Notes: a model not told the origin generated them from the letters alone. 10,095 bases of DNA from Brevundimonas sp. UBA2388 (GCA_002343425.1 DDSO01000072.1:18845-28939), one strand, 5' to 3'. Counted from the stretch's first letter, positions 1-7,137 are shown. Translations and numbers: made by a program.

Positions 1-42
1 ACTAACCACTAACCACTAATCACTGACCACGAACCACTCCGA
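1..42. repeat. Degenerate 7-bp tandem repeat (ACTAACC)n
   Basis: Six consecutive 7-base units can be read from the first base: ACTAACC, ACTAACC, ACTAATC, ACTGACC, ACGAACC, ACTCCGA. The first two are identical and the units decay toward the gene. The array touches the window edge and probably continues upstream. The frame that enters the following sequence is closed by a TAA at 17-19, so this is intergenic and not the end of a gene. No function is visible; it looks like an intergenic minisatellite. Confidence 0.75.
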
Positions 43-101
43 GCCGGAGGGAGACATCCCCGCCGCCGCACGCTAGTTGAGGGCCTGAAAGGGTTTCACG
101 A

Positions 102-716
102 ATGACGGTGTTCCTCCACGAAGGCGACCTGCCCAACGGCCTCGATCTCGGGCCCGAAGTCGCCATCGATTCCGAGACCATGGGGCTGCGCTTCCGGCGT
201 GATCCGCTCTGCGTGGTGCAGCTGTCGGCCGGGGACGGCGACGCCCATGTCGTGCGCATGAACCGCCCGGGCTATGACTGCCCGAATCTGAAGCGGCTGC
301 TGACCGATCCGAAGGTGCTGAAGCTGTTCCATTTCGGCCGGTTCGACATCGGCATGTTCCAGCTGCATCTCGGGGTCGAAACCCGTCCGGTCTATTGCAC
401 CAAGATCGCCTCGAAACTGGCCCGCACCTATACCGACCGCCACGGCCTGAAGGATGTCGTGCGCGAACTGGTCGGGGTCGACCTGTCCAAGGCGCAGCAG
501 TCGAGCGACTGGGGCGCGGCCGAACTGTCGCCGGCCCAGCTGGAATACGCCGCGTCGGACGTCCTGTACCTGCACGCGGCCAAGGTCCGGCTGGACGAGA
601 TGCTGGCGCGCGAGGGCCGGACCGAGCTGGCCCGTAAGTGTTTCGACTTCCTGCCAACCCGCTCGGCGCTTGATCTGGCGGGCTGGGACGAGATGGACGT
701 GTTCGCGCACACCTGA
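102..716 (+). CDS. rnd: Ribonuclease D-type 3'-5' exonuclease (DEDDy), short form without HRDC domain
   Basis: A 204-aa protein of the DnaQ-like DEDDy exonuclease superfamily, predicted to trim the 3' ends of structured RNAs such as tRNA precursors in the cytoplasm using two metal ions. The three exonuclease motifs are visible: Exo I as IDSET (Asp23, Glu25), Exo II as FHFGRFD (Asp82), and Exo III as YAASD (Tyr149, Asp153). The protein ends shortly after the catalytic domain and lacks the C-terminal HRDC domains of E. coli RNase D (about 375 aa). This single-domain form is common in alphaproteobacteria. The ATG at 102 follows a partial Shine-Dalgarno AAAGGG at 88-93, eight bases upstream. Its stop TGA shares one base with the ATG of lptC, so translation is probably coupled. 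The family is secure; whether it is the functional equivalent of E. coli Rnd is less so. Confidence 0.88.
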   Translation: MTVFLHEGDLPNGLDLGPEVAIDSETMGLRFRRDPLCVVQLSAGDGDAHVVRMNRPGYDCPNLKRLLTDPKVLKLFHFGRFDIGMFQLHLGVETRPVYCTKIASKLARTYTDRHGLKDVVRELVGVDLSKAQQSSDWGAAELSPAQLEYAASDVLYLHAAKVRLDEMLAREGRTELARKCFDFLPTRSALDLAGWDEMDVFAHT

Positions 717-1372
717 TGACCGATCCCGCCGACAGCCACGCACATCAGGACGAGGCCCGCGTCGCCGCGACGGCCAGGGCCTTCCGTGCGCGGTCACGCC
801 GGGTGCAACTGCTGCGCCGCATCCTGCCGGTGGCGATCATCGTCCTGGCGGGTGGCACGGTCAGCTGGATCGTGCTGCGCAGCGTCATGTCCGACGTCGA
901 GCGCAAGGCCGGGACCAGCCGGGAAATTCGCCTCGATGCGCTACGGTTCCACGGCCAGGACGCGGCCGGTCGCAGCTTCATCATCGCCGCCGAGGGCGCC
1001 GTGCGCGATCCGGATACGGGCCGCTACCGGCTGGTCGGCCCGGCGCTGCGGCTGAACCTGGGGGGCCGCAAGGTGACGACCCTGACGGCCGACGGCGGGG
1101 TCTATGACGAGGCCGGCAAGACCGTGACCATCGGCCCGAATGTGCGGATTTCCGACGGCGGCTCGGGCTTTACGCTGGTGACGCCCGAGGCGGTGGTCGA
1201 CACCGCGACCGGCATTGTGACCGGGAACAAGGGCGTCCAGGGCTCCGGGCCGCTTGGAACCATCTCTGCTTCGTCCTATGTGATCCGGGAACAGGGCGGG
1301 CGCGTCGAGTTTCGAGGCTCCGGCGAAAACAAGATACGCGGCACGATCAACGCCGGAGGGTCCAACCCATGA
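716..1372 (+). CDS. lptC: LptC, inner-membrane anchored LPS export protein
   Basis: A 218-aa bitopic protein. A charged cytoplasmic N-terminus (about residues 1-35, rich in Arg) precedes one hydrophobic segment at about 36-56. The rest is a periplasmic beta-rich domain with the repeating short-strand pattern of the LptC/OstA fold. In the Lpt pathway LptC receives lipopolysaccharide from the LptB2FG transporter and passes it to LptA. The identification rests on this architecture and on the position directly before lptA and lptB. The start ATG at 716 overlaps the previous stop by one base (TGATG), and its own stop overlaps the lptA start (ATGA), so the run behaves as one transcript. No strong ribosome site precedes it, which fits translational coupling. 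Sequence identity in this family is low, so context carries part of the call. Confidence 0.87.
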   Translation: MTDPADSHAHQDEARVAATARAFRARSRRVQLLRRILPVAIIVLAGGTVSWIVLRSVMSDVERKAGTSREIRLDALRFHGQDAAGRSFIIAAEGAVRDPDTGRYRLVGPALRLNLGGRKVTTLTADGGVYDEAGKTVTIGPNVRISDGGSGFTLVTPEAVVDTATGIVTGNKGVQGSGPLGTISASSYVIREQGGRVEFRGSGENKIRGTINAGGSNP

Positions 1373-1863
1373 CCAGTACCCGAGTCCTGACCATCGCGGC
1401 TGCGTCGCTGGCGCTGCTGGCGCTACCGACCATGGGCGACGCCCAGACGGCGCCCCGGATTGGCGAGGGTGCGATCTCCTACGGCGCTGACGCCGGCGAG
1501 GCGACGCCGAACAGCCTGACCCTGCGCGGGCGCGCTGAAGTCATCCAGGGGCAGAACCGTCTCCGCGCTGACGCCATCAATGGTTCCGGCGCCGATAGCG
1601 GAATCGAGCGGATCGAGGCCAGCGGGAACGTCTATTTCGTCACGCCTGATCAGACCATTCGCGGCGACCGGGCCGTCTATACGCCCGGGGACAATCTGGT
1701 GGTCGTGACGGGCGACGTCATCGTGACCCAGGGCCAGAATGTCATGACGGGCGGCCGGCTGACCTACAATACGGAGACCCAGGCGGTCACCATGGCCGGC
1801 GGCGCCGGATCGAACGGCGGCCGCATCCGCGGCGTCTTCTACCCAGACAGCAGCGGGAACTGA
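1369..1863 (+). CDS. lptA: LptA, periplasmic LPS transport bridge protein (OstA-like)
   Basis: A 164-aa secreted protein. Residues 1-26 form a typical Sec signal peptide (Arg5, hydrophobic stretch around 8-21, small residues before a likely cut near GDAQ). The mature part, roughly residues 35-155, has the OstA/LptA N-terminal domain pattern of short alternating strands: a segment with NSLTLRGRAEV, then EASGNVYFVTPDQTIRGDRAVY, broken by Gly/Asp turns. LptA oligomers form the beta-jellyroll bridge that carries LPS across the periplasm from LptC to LptD. A strong Shine-Dalgarno GGAGGG at 1355-1360, eight bases before ATG 1369, lies inside the end of lptC. The ATGA overlap with lptC and the following lptB make this a standard lptCAB block. 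Confidence 0.9.
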   Translation: MTSTRVLTIAAASLALLALPTMGDAQTAPRIGEGAISYGADAGEATPNSLTLRGRAEVIQGQNRLRADAINGSGADSGIERIEASGNVYFVTPDQTIRGDRAVYTPGDNLVVVTGDVIVTQGQNVMTGGRLTYNTETQAVTMAGGAGSNGGRIRGVFYPDSSGN

Positions 1864-1883
1864 GCCCCGGCTCCGTCTGATCA

Positions 1884-2675
1884 TTGGCCCGTAAGGAACT
1901 CTCAGCCCTCAATGTGATCGAGACGCCGGCGATCCCGGCGGTCGAGCCCGCGCGCCCGACGGGCCTGCGGGTCGATCATATCGCCCGCGCGTTCGGTCAG
2001 CGGCAGGTGGTGCGCGACGTCTCCCTGCATGTCGAGCGCGGCCAGGTCGCGGGCCTGCTGGGGCCCAACGGCGCCGGCAAGACCACCTGTTTCTACATGA
2101 TCACCGGCCTGATCCCGCCCGACAGCGGCACGATCTGGCTGGACGGCGAGGACATCACGGCCCAGCCGATGTACCAGCGCGCCCGCATGGGTCTGGGTTA
2201 TCTGGCGCAGGAGGCCTCGATCTTCCGCGGCATGACGGTCGAGCACAACGTCAAGGCGGTGGTCGAACTGCACCACACCGGCCAGGCCGCCATCGCCGAG
2301 GAGACCAGCCGCCTGCTGGAAGAGCTGCGTATCGACCATTTGCGCCATGCCCCGGCCTCGGGCCTGTCGGGCGGCGAGCGGCGGCGCTGCGAGATCGCCC
2401 GGGCGCTGGCCGGCAAGCCCAGCTTCATGCTGCTGGACGAACCCTTCGCCGGCATCGACCCCCTCGCCATCGCCGACATCCGCCAGGTCATCCGCTATCT
2501 GGCGGGTCAGGGCATCGGCGTGCTGATCACCGACCACAACGTCCGCGAAACGCTGGAAATCATCGACCACGCCTCGATCATCTCGGGCGGGTCGGTGCTG
2601 TTCGAAGGCAAGGCCGAGGACGTGATCCGCGATCCGGAAGTGCGCCGGGTCTATCTGGGCGACATGTACGGCTGA
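1884..2675 (+). CDS. lptB: LptB, ATPase of the LPS export ABC transporter
   Basis: A 263-aa cytoplasmic ABC ATPase that powers extraction of lipopolysaccharide from the inner membrane as the LptB2FG complex. All nucleotide-binding motifs are present: Walker A GPNGAGKTT at 60-68, Q-loop Gln109, signature LSGGE at 161-165, Walker B FMLLDEP at 181-187, and the switch His218 in ITDHN. The segment GERRRCEIARAL and the C-terminal VYLGDMYG are characteristic of LptB and separate it from other ABC ATPases. The start is uncertain. The TTG at 1884 has no clear ribosome site, and a GTG at 1914 (codon 11) is an alternative with AAGGA some 16 bases upstream. The first 25 residues are Pro/Ala-rich and outside the conserved domain. 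The gene ends 10 bp from the convergent M20 peptidase gene, with no obvious terminator between them. Confidence 0.95.
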   Translation: MARKELSALNVIETPAIPAVEPARPTGLRVDHIARAFGQRQVVRDVSLHVERGQVAGLLGPNGAGKTTCFYMITGLIPPDSGTIWLDGEDITAQPMYQRARMGLGYLAQEASIFRGMTVEHNVKAVVELHHTGQAAIAEETSRLLEELRIDHLRHAPASGLSGGERRRCEIARALAGKPSFMLLDEPFAGIDPLAIADIRQVIRYLAGQGIGVLITDHNVRETLEIIDHASIISGGSVLFEGKAEDVIRDPEVRRVYLGDMYG

Positions 2676-2685
2676 GGTTTCGCGC

Positions 2686-3999
2686 CTACTCCGTCCCCAG
2701 ACTCAGCCGGCTGATCAGCACCGCCGCCCGTTGCGCCTGACGCACCAGACTGTCCAGATCGACCCATTCGCCGTCGGCGTGAGCGTTGCCGCCGGCGATG
2801 CCGAGGCCGCCCAGCGTATCCACATCCTCGGCCACGAAGCCGCTGTCGGCGGCGCCGCGGCGGGCGGGGTCGTATTCGGACATCTGAGGCAGGCCGAGGT
2901 CGCGGTTGACGTCGTTCAGGCGGGCCAGAAGCGCGCGGTTGCCCTCGGTCGGGGCCATGGGGGGATAGCCGCCCTCGGCGAAGACCAATTCCGCCCCGGT
3001 TCGCGGCAGGTGGTCGTCGACGATGGCCTGCATCCGGCCGCGGACGCGCTCGTCCTGTTCGCGGGTCAGGGTGCGCAGGTCGCCGCGGGCGATGGCGGTC
3101 GAGGCGACGATATTGGTCTTGCCCGAGGCGGTGACATTGAAGCCCTCCGTGTCGATGGCGGCGGGCGTGCCCCCGGCGACCACGCCGACATTGTAGGTCA
3201 GGTTCGGCTCGGGCAGGTCGCGGCGAAAACCGTCGAGGATGCGGGCCAGCTCATAGATGGCGCCGTAGCCGAGGGCGTCGTTGAACACCCCGCTGGAATG
3301 GCCGGTGCGGCCGGTGGCGGTGAGGGTCCAGTTGGCGGCGCTACGGCGGGCGATGGTGCCGAAGTCGGCGCCATCCTCGACAGCCAGGTTCTCGAACTCC
3401 AGGGCATACGCCGCGGCGCGGCCGGCCTCGATCAGGTCGCGGCGGGCGACGGCCACTGGCGACCCGATCCGCTCCTCGTCCCCGGTCAGGAAGACGGTGA
3501 TGTTGGCGTCGTCGAGCTTTCCCGCCGCCCGCATGGCCCGCAGGGCGGCGATGATGACCGCGATGCCGCCCTTGTCGTCGCCTATGCCCGGGCCGGTGGC
3601 GCGGGCGCCGTCTCGGACGAAGCGTTGGAAAGGATTGTCGGCCTCGAAGACGGTGTCGAGGTGGCCGATCAGCAGGATGTTGCGGCCCGGGCCTGCATGG
3701 GTGGCGATCAGGTGGCCGGCGCGGCCGGTCTCGGTCATGTCGACCCAGCGGACCTCGAAGCCCAACGACTCCAGTTCGGCCCGGACCATGTCGCCCACGA
3801 CGCGGACTCCCTCGAGATTCAGGGTACCGCTGTTCTGGTTCACCATCCGCTCGAGCAGGGCGATGTGGCGGTGATGCTCGCGCTCGACGGTCCGCATCAT
3901 CGTCTGTTCGGCGGGGGTGGCCCCGTTTCCGGTAGTGGACTGCGCGAGGGCCGCGGCGGGCGTGAGAAGGAGCAGCAGGGCGGCAAGGATCAGGCGCAT
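2686..3999 (-). CDS. Secreted M20-family zinc metallopeptidase (carboxypeptidase G2-like)
   Basis: A 437-aa exported aminoacylase/carboxypeptidase-type enzyme. The chosen ATG at 3999 starts directly with a signal peptide (MRLILAALLLLLTPAAALAQ). The frame extends 14 codons further to a TTG, but that extension would place a Pro/Arg-rich stretch before the signal, so it is rejected. Counting from this ATG, the co-catalytic dizinc site is visible: His113 and Asp115 in GHLDT, Asp141 in GIGDDKGG, the catalytic Glu175 with Glu176 in TGDEE, a Glu at about 201-203 (ALEFEN), and His407 in GNAHADGE. These positions closely match those in Pseudomonas carboxypeptidase G2. The GRTGHSSG segment belongs to the inserted dimerisation domain. 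It likely hydrolyses C-terminal amino acids, perhaps glutamate, from peptides or N-acyl amino acids in the periplasm; the substrate is not decidable here. It stands alone on the minus strand between lptB and rpoN. Confidence 0.88.
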   Translation of the reverse strand: MRLILAALLLLLTPAAALAQSTTGNGATPAEQTMMRTVEREHHRHIALLERMVNQNSGTLNLEGVRVVGDMVRAELESLGFEVRWVDMTETGRAGHLIATHAGPGRNILLIGHLDTVFEADNPFQRFVRDGARATGPGIGDDKGGIAVIIAALRAMRAAGKLDDANITVFLTGDEERIGSPVAVARRDLIEAGRAAAYALEFENLAVEDGADFGTIARRSAANWTLTATGRTGHSSGVFNDALGYGAIYELARILDGFRRDLPEPNLTYNVGVVAGGTPAAIDTEGFNVTASGKTNIVASTAIARGDLRTLTREQDERVRGRMQAIVDDHLPRTGAELVFAEGGYPPMAPTEGNRALLARLNDVNRDLGLPQMSEYDPARRGAADSGFVAEDVDTLGGLGIAGGNAHADGEWVDLDSLVRQAQRAAVLISRLSLGTE

Positions 4000-4065
4000 C
4001 GGGGCTCTCGCTCGGGACGGACGGTCTGGACAGGGGAGCAAAGCGCGGGCGGCAGGTCCAGCGGT

Positions 4066-4081
4066 TTAGAACGCCGTTAAC
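4066..4081 (+). promoter_or_regulatory. Candidate CtrA-type binding site upstream of rpoN
   Basis: The 147-bp divergent gap between the M20 peptidase and rpoN contains TTAG-N7-TTAAC at 4066-4081. The full CtrA box of Caulobacterales is TTAA-N7-TTAAC, so this has the exact half-site spacing and one mismatch. It ends about 65 bp before the rpoN start, a plausible place for a promoter-proximal regulator, and could equally affect the divergent gene. AT-rich hexamers are rare in this GC-rich DNA, which makes the match more notable. It remains a motif match only. Confidence 0.35.
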
Positions 4082-4146
4082 CGGTCAGGCCACAAGGTGG
4101 CCGCAGCAAGTTTCGGGCCACGCCCGGACCCAGGGGAAAAAGAACG

Positions 4147-5664
4147 TTGCTCGGACAAAGGCTGGAGATTCGGCAGGGCCAGGGGCTGGTCATCACGCCC
4201 CAGCTGCAGCAGGCGATCAAGCTGCTGCAACTGTCGAACCTCGAGCTGGAGGCCTTCGTCGAGGCGGAGCTGGAAAAGAACCCGCTGCTGCAGCGCGAGG
4301 ACGCCGAGCCCGGCGGCGAGATCGATGCGCCGGTCCCGGTCGAAAGCCACGACGCAGCCGAAATGAGCTTTGACGAGGGCCGGGTCACGGACGCGGACCG
4401 CACGCTCGATGCGCGCTCTGACGATGTCTATGGCGACGCCAGCCCCGGTGAGCGCACCTCGGACCGGATGGAGGATGTCGGCGTCGGCGAGGCCCAGGTC
4501 GGGCTGAACGACTGGTCCCGCGCCGGCGCGGGCGGCGGCCTGCCCGACGGCGAGGGGCGCGAACAGCCTGACAGTCGCGAGATGACCCTGTGGGAGCATC
4601 TGCAGGCCCAGGCGTCGCAGGCGGCCTTCTCGCCCTCCGACCACGCCATCGCCCTGACCCTGATCGATTCCGTCGATGAGGGCGGCTATCTGCGCGGCGA
4701 ACTGGCCGAGATCGCCGACCGGCTGGGGATCACGCTGGAGCGGGTCGAGGCGGTTCTGGCGGTCTGCCACGGGTTCGAGCCCACCGGCGTCATGGCCCGC
4801 TCGGTGCCGGAATGCCTGAAGCTGCAGCTGATCGAGCGTAACCGGTTCGATCCGGCCATGGGCTGTCTGCTCGACAATCTGGACCTGCTGGCCAAACGGG
4901 ACCTGTCCGGTCTGCGCCGGGTCTGCGGTGTCGACGCCGAGGACATGGCCGAGATGATCGCCGAGCTGAAGGCCCTGACGCCCCGGCCCGGCGCGGGCTT
5001 CGGCGGCGAACCGGCCCAGACGGTGATCCCCGACGTGCATGTGCGGTCCGATCCGGCCGGCGGCTGGAAGGTCGAGCTGAACGCCGACACCCTGCCGCGG
5101 CTGATCATGGACAAGCGCTATCACGGGGTGGTCGCGGCGGGCTCGCGCTCGGACGTCGAGAAGACCTTCGTCGCCGAATGCGCGGCCCAGGCCAGCTGGC
5201 TGGTCAAGTCGCTGGACCAGCGGGCCAAGACCATTCTGAAGGTGTCTTCCGAGATCGTGCGCCAGCAGGACGCCTTCCTCGCCTTCGGCGTCGAGTTCCT
5301 GCGCCCGCTGAACCTGAAGACCGTCGCCGACGCCATCGGCATGCATGAATCGACGGTCAGCCGGGTGACCTCGAACAAATACGTCTCGACGCCGCGGGGC
5401 GTGTTCGAGCTGAAATTCTTCTTCACGGCGGCGATCCAGTCGTCCGACGGCGGGGCGACCCATTCGGCCGAGGCCGTGCGTCACCGGATCAAGGCCATGA
5501 TCGACGGCGAGGGCCGCGACGGCGACGTCCTCAGCGACGACCGGATCGTGGAGATTCTCAAGGAGACGGGCATCGACATCGCCCGCCGCACCGTGGCGAA
5601 ATACCGCGAGGCCCTGCGGATACCGTCGTCGGTCGAGCGCAAGCGGATGCTGAAGACGGGTTAG
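4147..5664 (+). CDS. rpoN: RNA polymerase sigma-54 factor (RpoN)
   Basis: A 505-aa sigma-54 factor, which directs RNA polymerase to -24/-12 promoters that need an AAA+ activator. In alphaproteobacteria it serves nitrogen control and, in Caulobacter relatives, flagellar and stalk genes. The Gln/Leu-rich activator-interacting region is at residues 1-50 (GQRLEIRQGQGLVITPQLQQAIKLLQ pattern). An acidic linker spans about 51-135, then the core-binding region. The helix-turn-helix with NKYVSTPRG lies at about 388-427. The RpoN box ARRTVAKYRE at 479-488 is the canonical promoter-reading motif. The start is a TTG at 4147: the family begins right at this point, no ATG/GTG precedes the conserved sequence in frame, and AGGGGA at 4132-4137 lies nine bases upstream. 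Followed by hpf and ptsN as in many proteobacteria. Confidence 0.96.
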   Translation: MLGQRLEIRQGQGLVITPQLQQAIKLLQLSNLELEAFVEAELEKNPLLQREDAEPGGEIDAPVPVESHDAAEMSFDEGRVTDADRTLDARSDDVYGDASPGERTSDRMEDVGVGEAQVGLNDWSRAGAGGGLPDGEGREQPDSREMTLWEHLQAQASQAAFSPSDHAIALTLIDSVDEGGYLRGELAEIADRLGITLERVEAVLAVCHGFEPTGVMARSVPECLKLQLIERNRFDPAMGCLLDNLDLLAKRDLSGLRRVCGVDAEDMAEMIAELKALTPRPGAGFGGEPAQTVIPDVHVRSDPAGGWKVELNADTLPRLIMDKRYHGVVAAGSRSDVEKTFVAECAAQASWLVKSLDQRAKTILKVSSEIVRQQDAFLAFGVEFLRPLNLKTVADAIGMHESTVSRVTSNKYVSTPRGVFELKFFFTAAIQSSDGGATHSAEAVRHRIKAMIDGEGRDGDVLSDDRIVEILKETGIDIARRTVAKYREALRIPSSVERKRMLKTG

Positions 5665-5673
5665 GCGTGTTGC

Positions 5674-5819
5674 GTTCTCCCTCCCCTTCATGGGGAGGGA
5701 CGGCGAGGCGCAGCCGAGCCCGGGTGGGGCACGCCAGTCCCGCGGTGGCGGCGCCAGGCTTTGAAATTCTCCACCCGGTCGCTGCGCGACCTCCCTCCCC
5801 ACTTCGGGGGAGGGAGAAC
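5674..5819. repeat. 146-bp palindromic REP/MITE-like intergenic element
   Basis: The element is bounded by a perfect 13-bp inverted repeat: GTTCTCCCTCCCC at 5674-5686 and its complement at 5807-5819. Each end also folds on itself: CCCTCCCC with GGGGAGGG at 5679-5699, and CCCTCCCC with GGGGAGGG at about 5793-5814. Inward from each end the two halves remain related in inverted orientation for about 50 bp, including GGCGCAGC/GCTGCGCG and CCCGGGTGGGG/CCACCCGG. Such CCCTCCCC-type palindromes are, from general knowledge, frequent between genes in Caulobacter- and Sphingomonas-type genomes. Lying just after rpoN, it may act as a transcription barrier or mRNA stabiliser. An open frame crosses it into hpf but is not coding. 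Confidence 0.8.
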
Positions 5820-5856
5820 CGACCCGATAACCTTCACCACATTTCGGTGATCGGCG

Positions 5857-5888
5857 TTGACACCATTCGCGATCGGTCGCGTTCTATC
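5857..5888 (+). promoter_or_regulatory. Candidate hpf promoter close to the start codon
   Basis: TTGACAC at 5857-5863 resembles the -35 element, and GTTCTATC at 5881-5888 matches six of eight positions of the Caulobacter housekeeping -10 consensus GCTANAWC. The gap between them is slightly longer than ideal. Because the -10-like element ends four bases before ATG 5892, transcription would start at or very near the start codon. No Shine-Dalgarno precedes that ATG, which fits a leaderless or near-leaderless message. Weak, motif-only evidence. Confidence 0.3.
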
Positions 5889-5891
5889 ACC

Positions 5892-6557
5892 ATGCAAATC
5901 CAGGTCAGTGGTAAACACGTAGATGTCGGCGACGCGTTAGGCTCGCGCATCTCCCAGGAACTCGAAGACGGGATCGGCAAATATTTCGAACGAGGGGCGC
6001 AGGACGCCGAGGTCGTGGTGTCGAAAGACGGCCACGGCTTCAAGGTGGACTGCTGGGTCCGCCTCGCGTCGGGAGAGGCCATCGTCACCAGCGGTCTGGG
6101 CGGCGACGCCCACGGGGCCTTCTCCGATTCACTCGAAAAGCTCGAGAAACGGGTCCGACGCTACAAGCGCCGGCTCAAGAACCACCACGCCGGACCGCGT
6201 GGCCTGTCGCCCGAGAAGACCGAGAACGCCGCGCGTGAAGTGGCCCGCAGCATGGTCCTGCGCAGCCCTGACGCGGTCGAGGATGACGCCTTCGGCGACG
6301 CCGGAGCGCCGGACGAGCCGCCGCCCGTCGGCATGGTCATCGCAGAAACCGAGGCCGAGATCCGCACCATTACCGTGGGCCGGGCTGTTCTCGAGCTCGA
6401 CATGACGGGCTATCCGGTCGTGCTGTTCCGCAATGCGGCGCATGGCGGCATCTCGGTCGTCTACCGCCGTCCCGACGGCAATGTGGGCTGGATTGATCCC
6501 GAGCGAACGGTGAAGTCGATCAATGGACACGGTTCGGTAAACGGTAGCGGCGTATAG
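5892..6557 (+). CDS. hpf: Ribosome hibernation-promoting factor, long form (HPF/YfiA family)
   Basis: A 221-aa cytoplasmic protein that binds the small ribosomal subunit and, in the long form, pairs 70S ribosomes into inactive 100S dimers under starvation. Residues 1-98 are the S30AE/HPF domain: it opens with MQIQVSGKHVDVGDAL, typical for the family, and ends in the basic LEKRVRRYKRRLKNHH helix that contacts rRNA. A variable acidic linker covers about 105-155. Residues about 156-205 (RTITVGRAVLELDMTGYPVVLFRN region) are the C-terminal dimerisation domain of long HPF. The frame is open upstream to 5667, but that stretch is the palindromic repeat; the conserved N-terminus fixes ATG 5892. No ribosome site is seen before it. 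Position between rpoN and ptsN is the standard order. Confidence 0.94.
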   Translation: MQIQVSGKHVDVGDALGSRISQELEDGIGKYFERGAQDAEVVVSKDGHGFKVDCWVRLASGEAIVTSGLGGDAHGAFSDSLEKLEKRVRRYKRRLKNHHAGPRGLSPEKTENAAREVARSMVLRSPDAVEDDAFGDAGAPDEPPPVGMVIAETEAEIRTITVGRAVLELDMTGYPVVLFRNAAHGGISVVYRRPDGNVGWIDPERTVKSINGHGSVNGSGV

Positions 6558-6571
6558 TCTTCCCCAATCGA

Positions 6572-6597
6572 GGCGGGTGGTCTAAAGGGCCCCCGCC
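6572..6597 (+). other. GC-rich hairpin between hpf and ptsN
   Basis: GGCGGG at 6572-6577 can pair with CCCGCC at 6592-6597 around a 14-base loop, just after the hpf stop. No T-run follows, so it is not a convincing intrinsic terminator. It could be an mRNA-stability or processing structure separating hpf from ptsN, whose start is 36 bases further on. Confidence 0.3.
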
Positions 6598-6633
6598 CAT
6601 TCGGGATGTGTGGGCAGAGTCGGGAATTCCTTT

Positions 6634-7101
6634 ATGGACATCGGTGAATTGCTGGCGGACGGCGGCGTCGTCCTGCGCAGCGGCGCCTCGTCAAAGCGTC
6701 AGGCCTTGCACACGGTGGCGGAAGCCGCCGCGCAGGCCCTCGGAATGCCGGAAAACCGGATCATGGAGGCCTTGCTCGAGCGCGAGGCCCTGGGTTCGAC
6801 GGGTCTGGGTTCGGGCGTCGCGGTTCCGCATGCCCGGCTTGAAGGCATTTCGCGGGTGACCGCCGTGTTCGTCCGGCTGGAAACGCCCGTCGCCTACGGG
6901 GCCGTGGACGATCGGCCCGTGGACCTGCTGTTCGCCCTGTTCGCGCCGCCATGTGACGGCGCCGAGCATCTGCGCGCCCTGGCCGCGGTCTCGCGGGCCC
7001 TGCGCTCGTCAGAGATGCGCGAGCAACTGCGTCAGGCGCGGACCACGGACGCGATCCGGGCCCTGTTCGTCCGCGACAGCATTCCGGCGACGGCAGCCTG
7101 A
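6634..7101 (+). CDS. ptsN: PTS IIA-like nitrogen-regulatory protein PtsN (EIIA-Ntr)
   Basis: A 155-aa cytoplasmic phosphocarrier of the nitrogen PTS branch. It accepts phosphate from NPr (PtsO) and acts as a regulator, for example of potassium transport and nitrogen or stringent responses in other bacteria, and does not transport sugar. The conserved phosphorylation motif GVAVPHARLEG places the active His at residue 66. The N-terminal MDIGELL and the SSKRQALHTVAEAAA helix are typical of the family, and the total length is close to that of E. coli PtsN (163 aa). A GTG at 6610 would add eight residues, but the family starts at MDIG, so ATG 6634 is used; GGGAA about nine bases upstream is a weak ribosome site. 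Its location after rpoN and hpf supports the name. It faces the DUF1150 gene convergently. Confidence 0.93.
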   Translation: MDIGELLADGGVVLRSGASSKRQALHTVAEAAAQALGMPENRIMEALLEREALGSTGLGSGVAVPHARLEGISRVTAVFVRLETPVAYGAVDDRPVDLLFALFAPPCDGAEHLRALAAVSRALRSSEMREQLRQARTTDAIRALFVRDSIPATAA

Positions 7102-7137
7102 GCCTCGCATACTGCGACTAGCCCGAGACGAGACGGG

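Noticed and set aside
2731..4080. A 449-codon open frame on the plus strand opposite the M20 peptidase
   Set aside because: It is the antisense shadow of a gene with clear catalytic motifs and a signal peptide. Its translation is Gly/Ala/Val/Asp-rich with no recognisable domain, as is common in GC-rich DNA.
4066..5802. A 578-codon minus-strand open frame opposite rpoN
   Set aside because: The plus strand encodes full-length RpoN with the RpoN box. The antisense product is Arg/Gln/Leu-rich, has no domain, and runs through the palindromic repeat.
5667..5891. N-terminal extension of hpf by 75 codons
   Set aside because: The extension is the translated palindromic repeat, and the family begins exactly at MQIQVSGK (5892).
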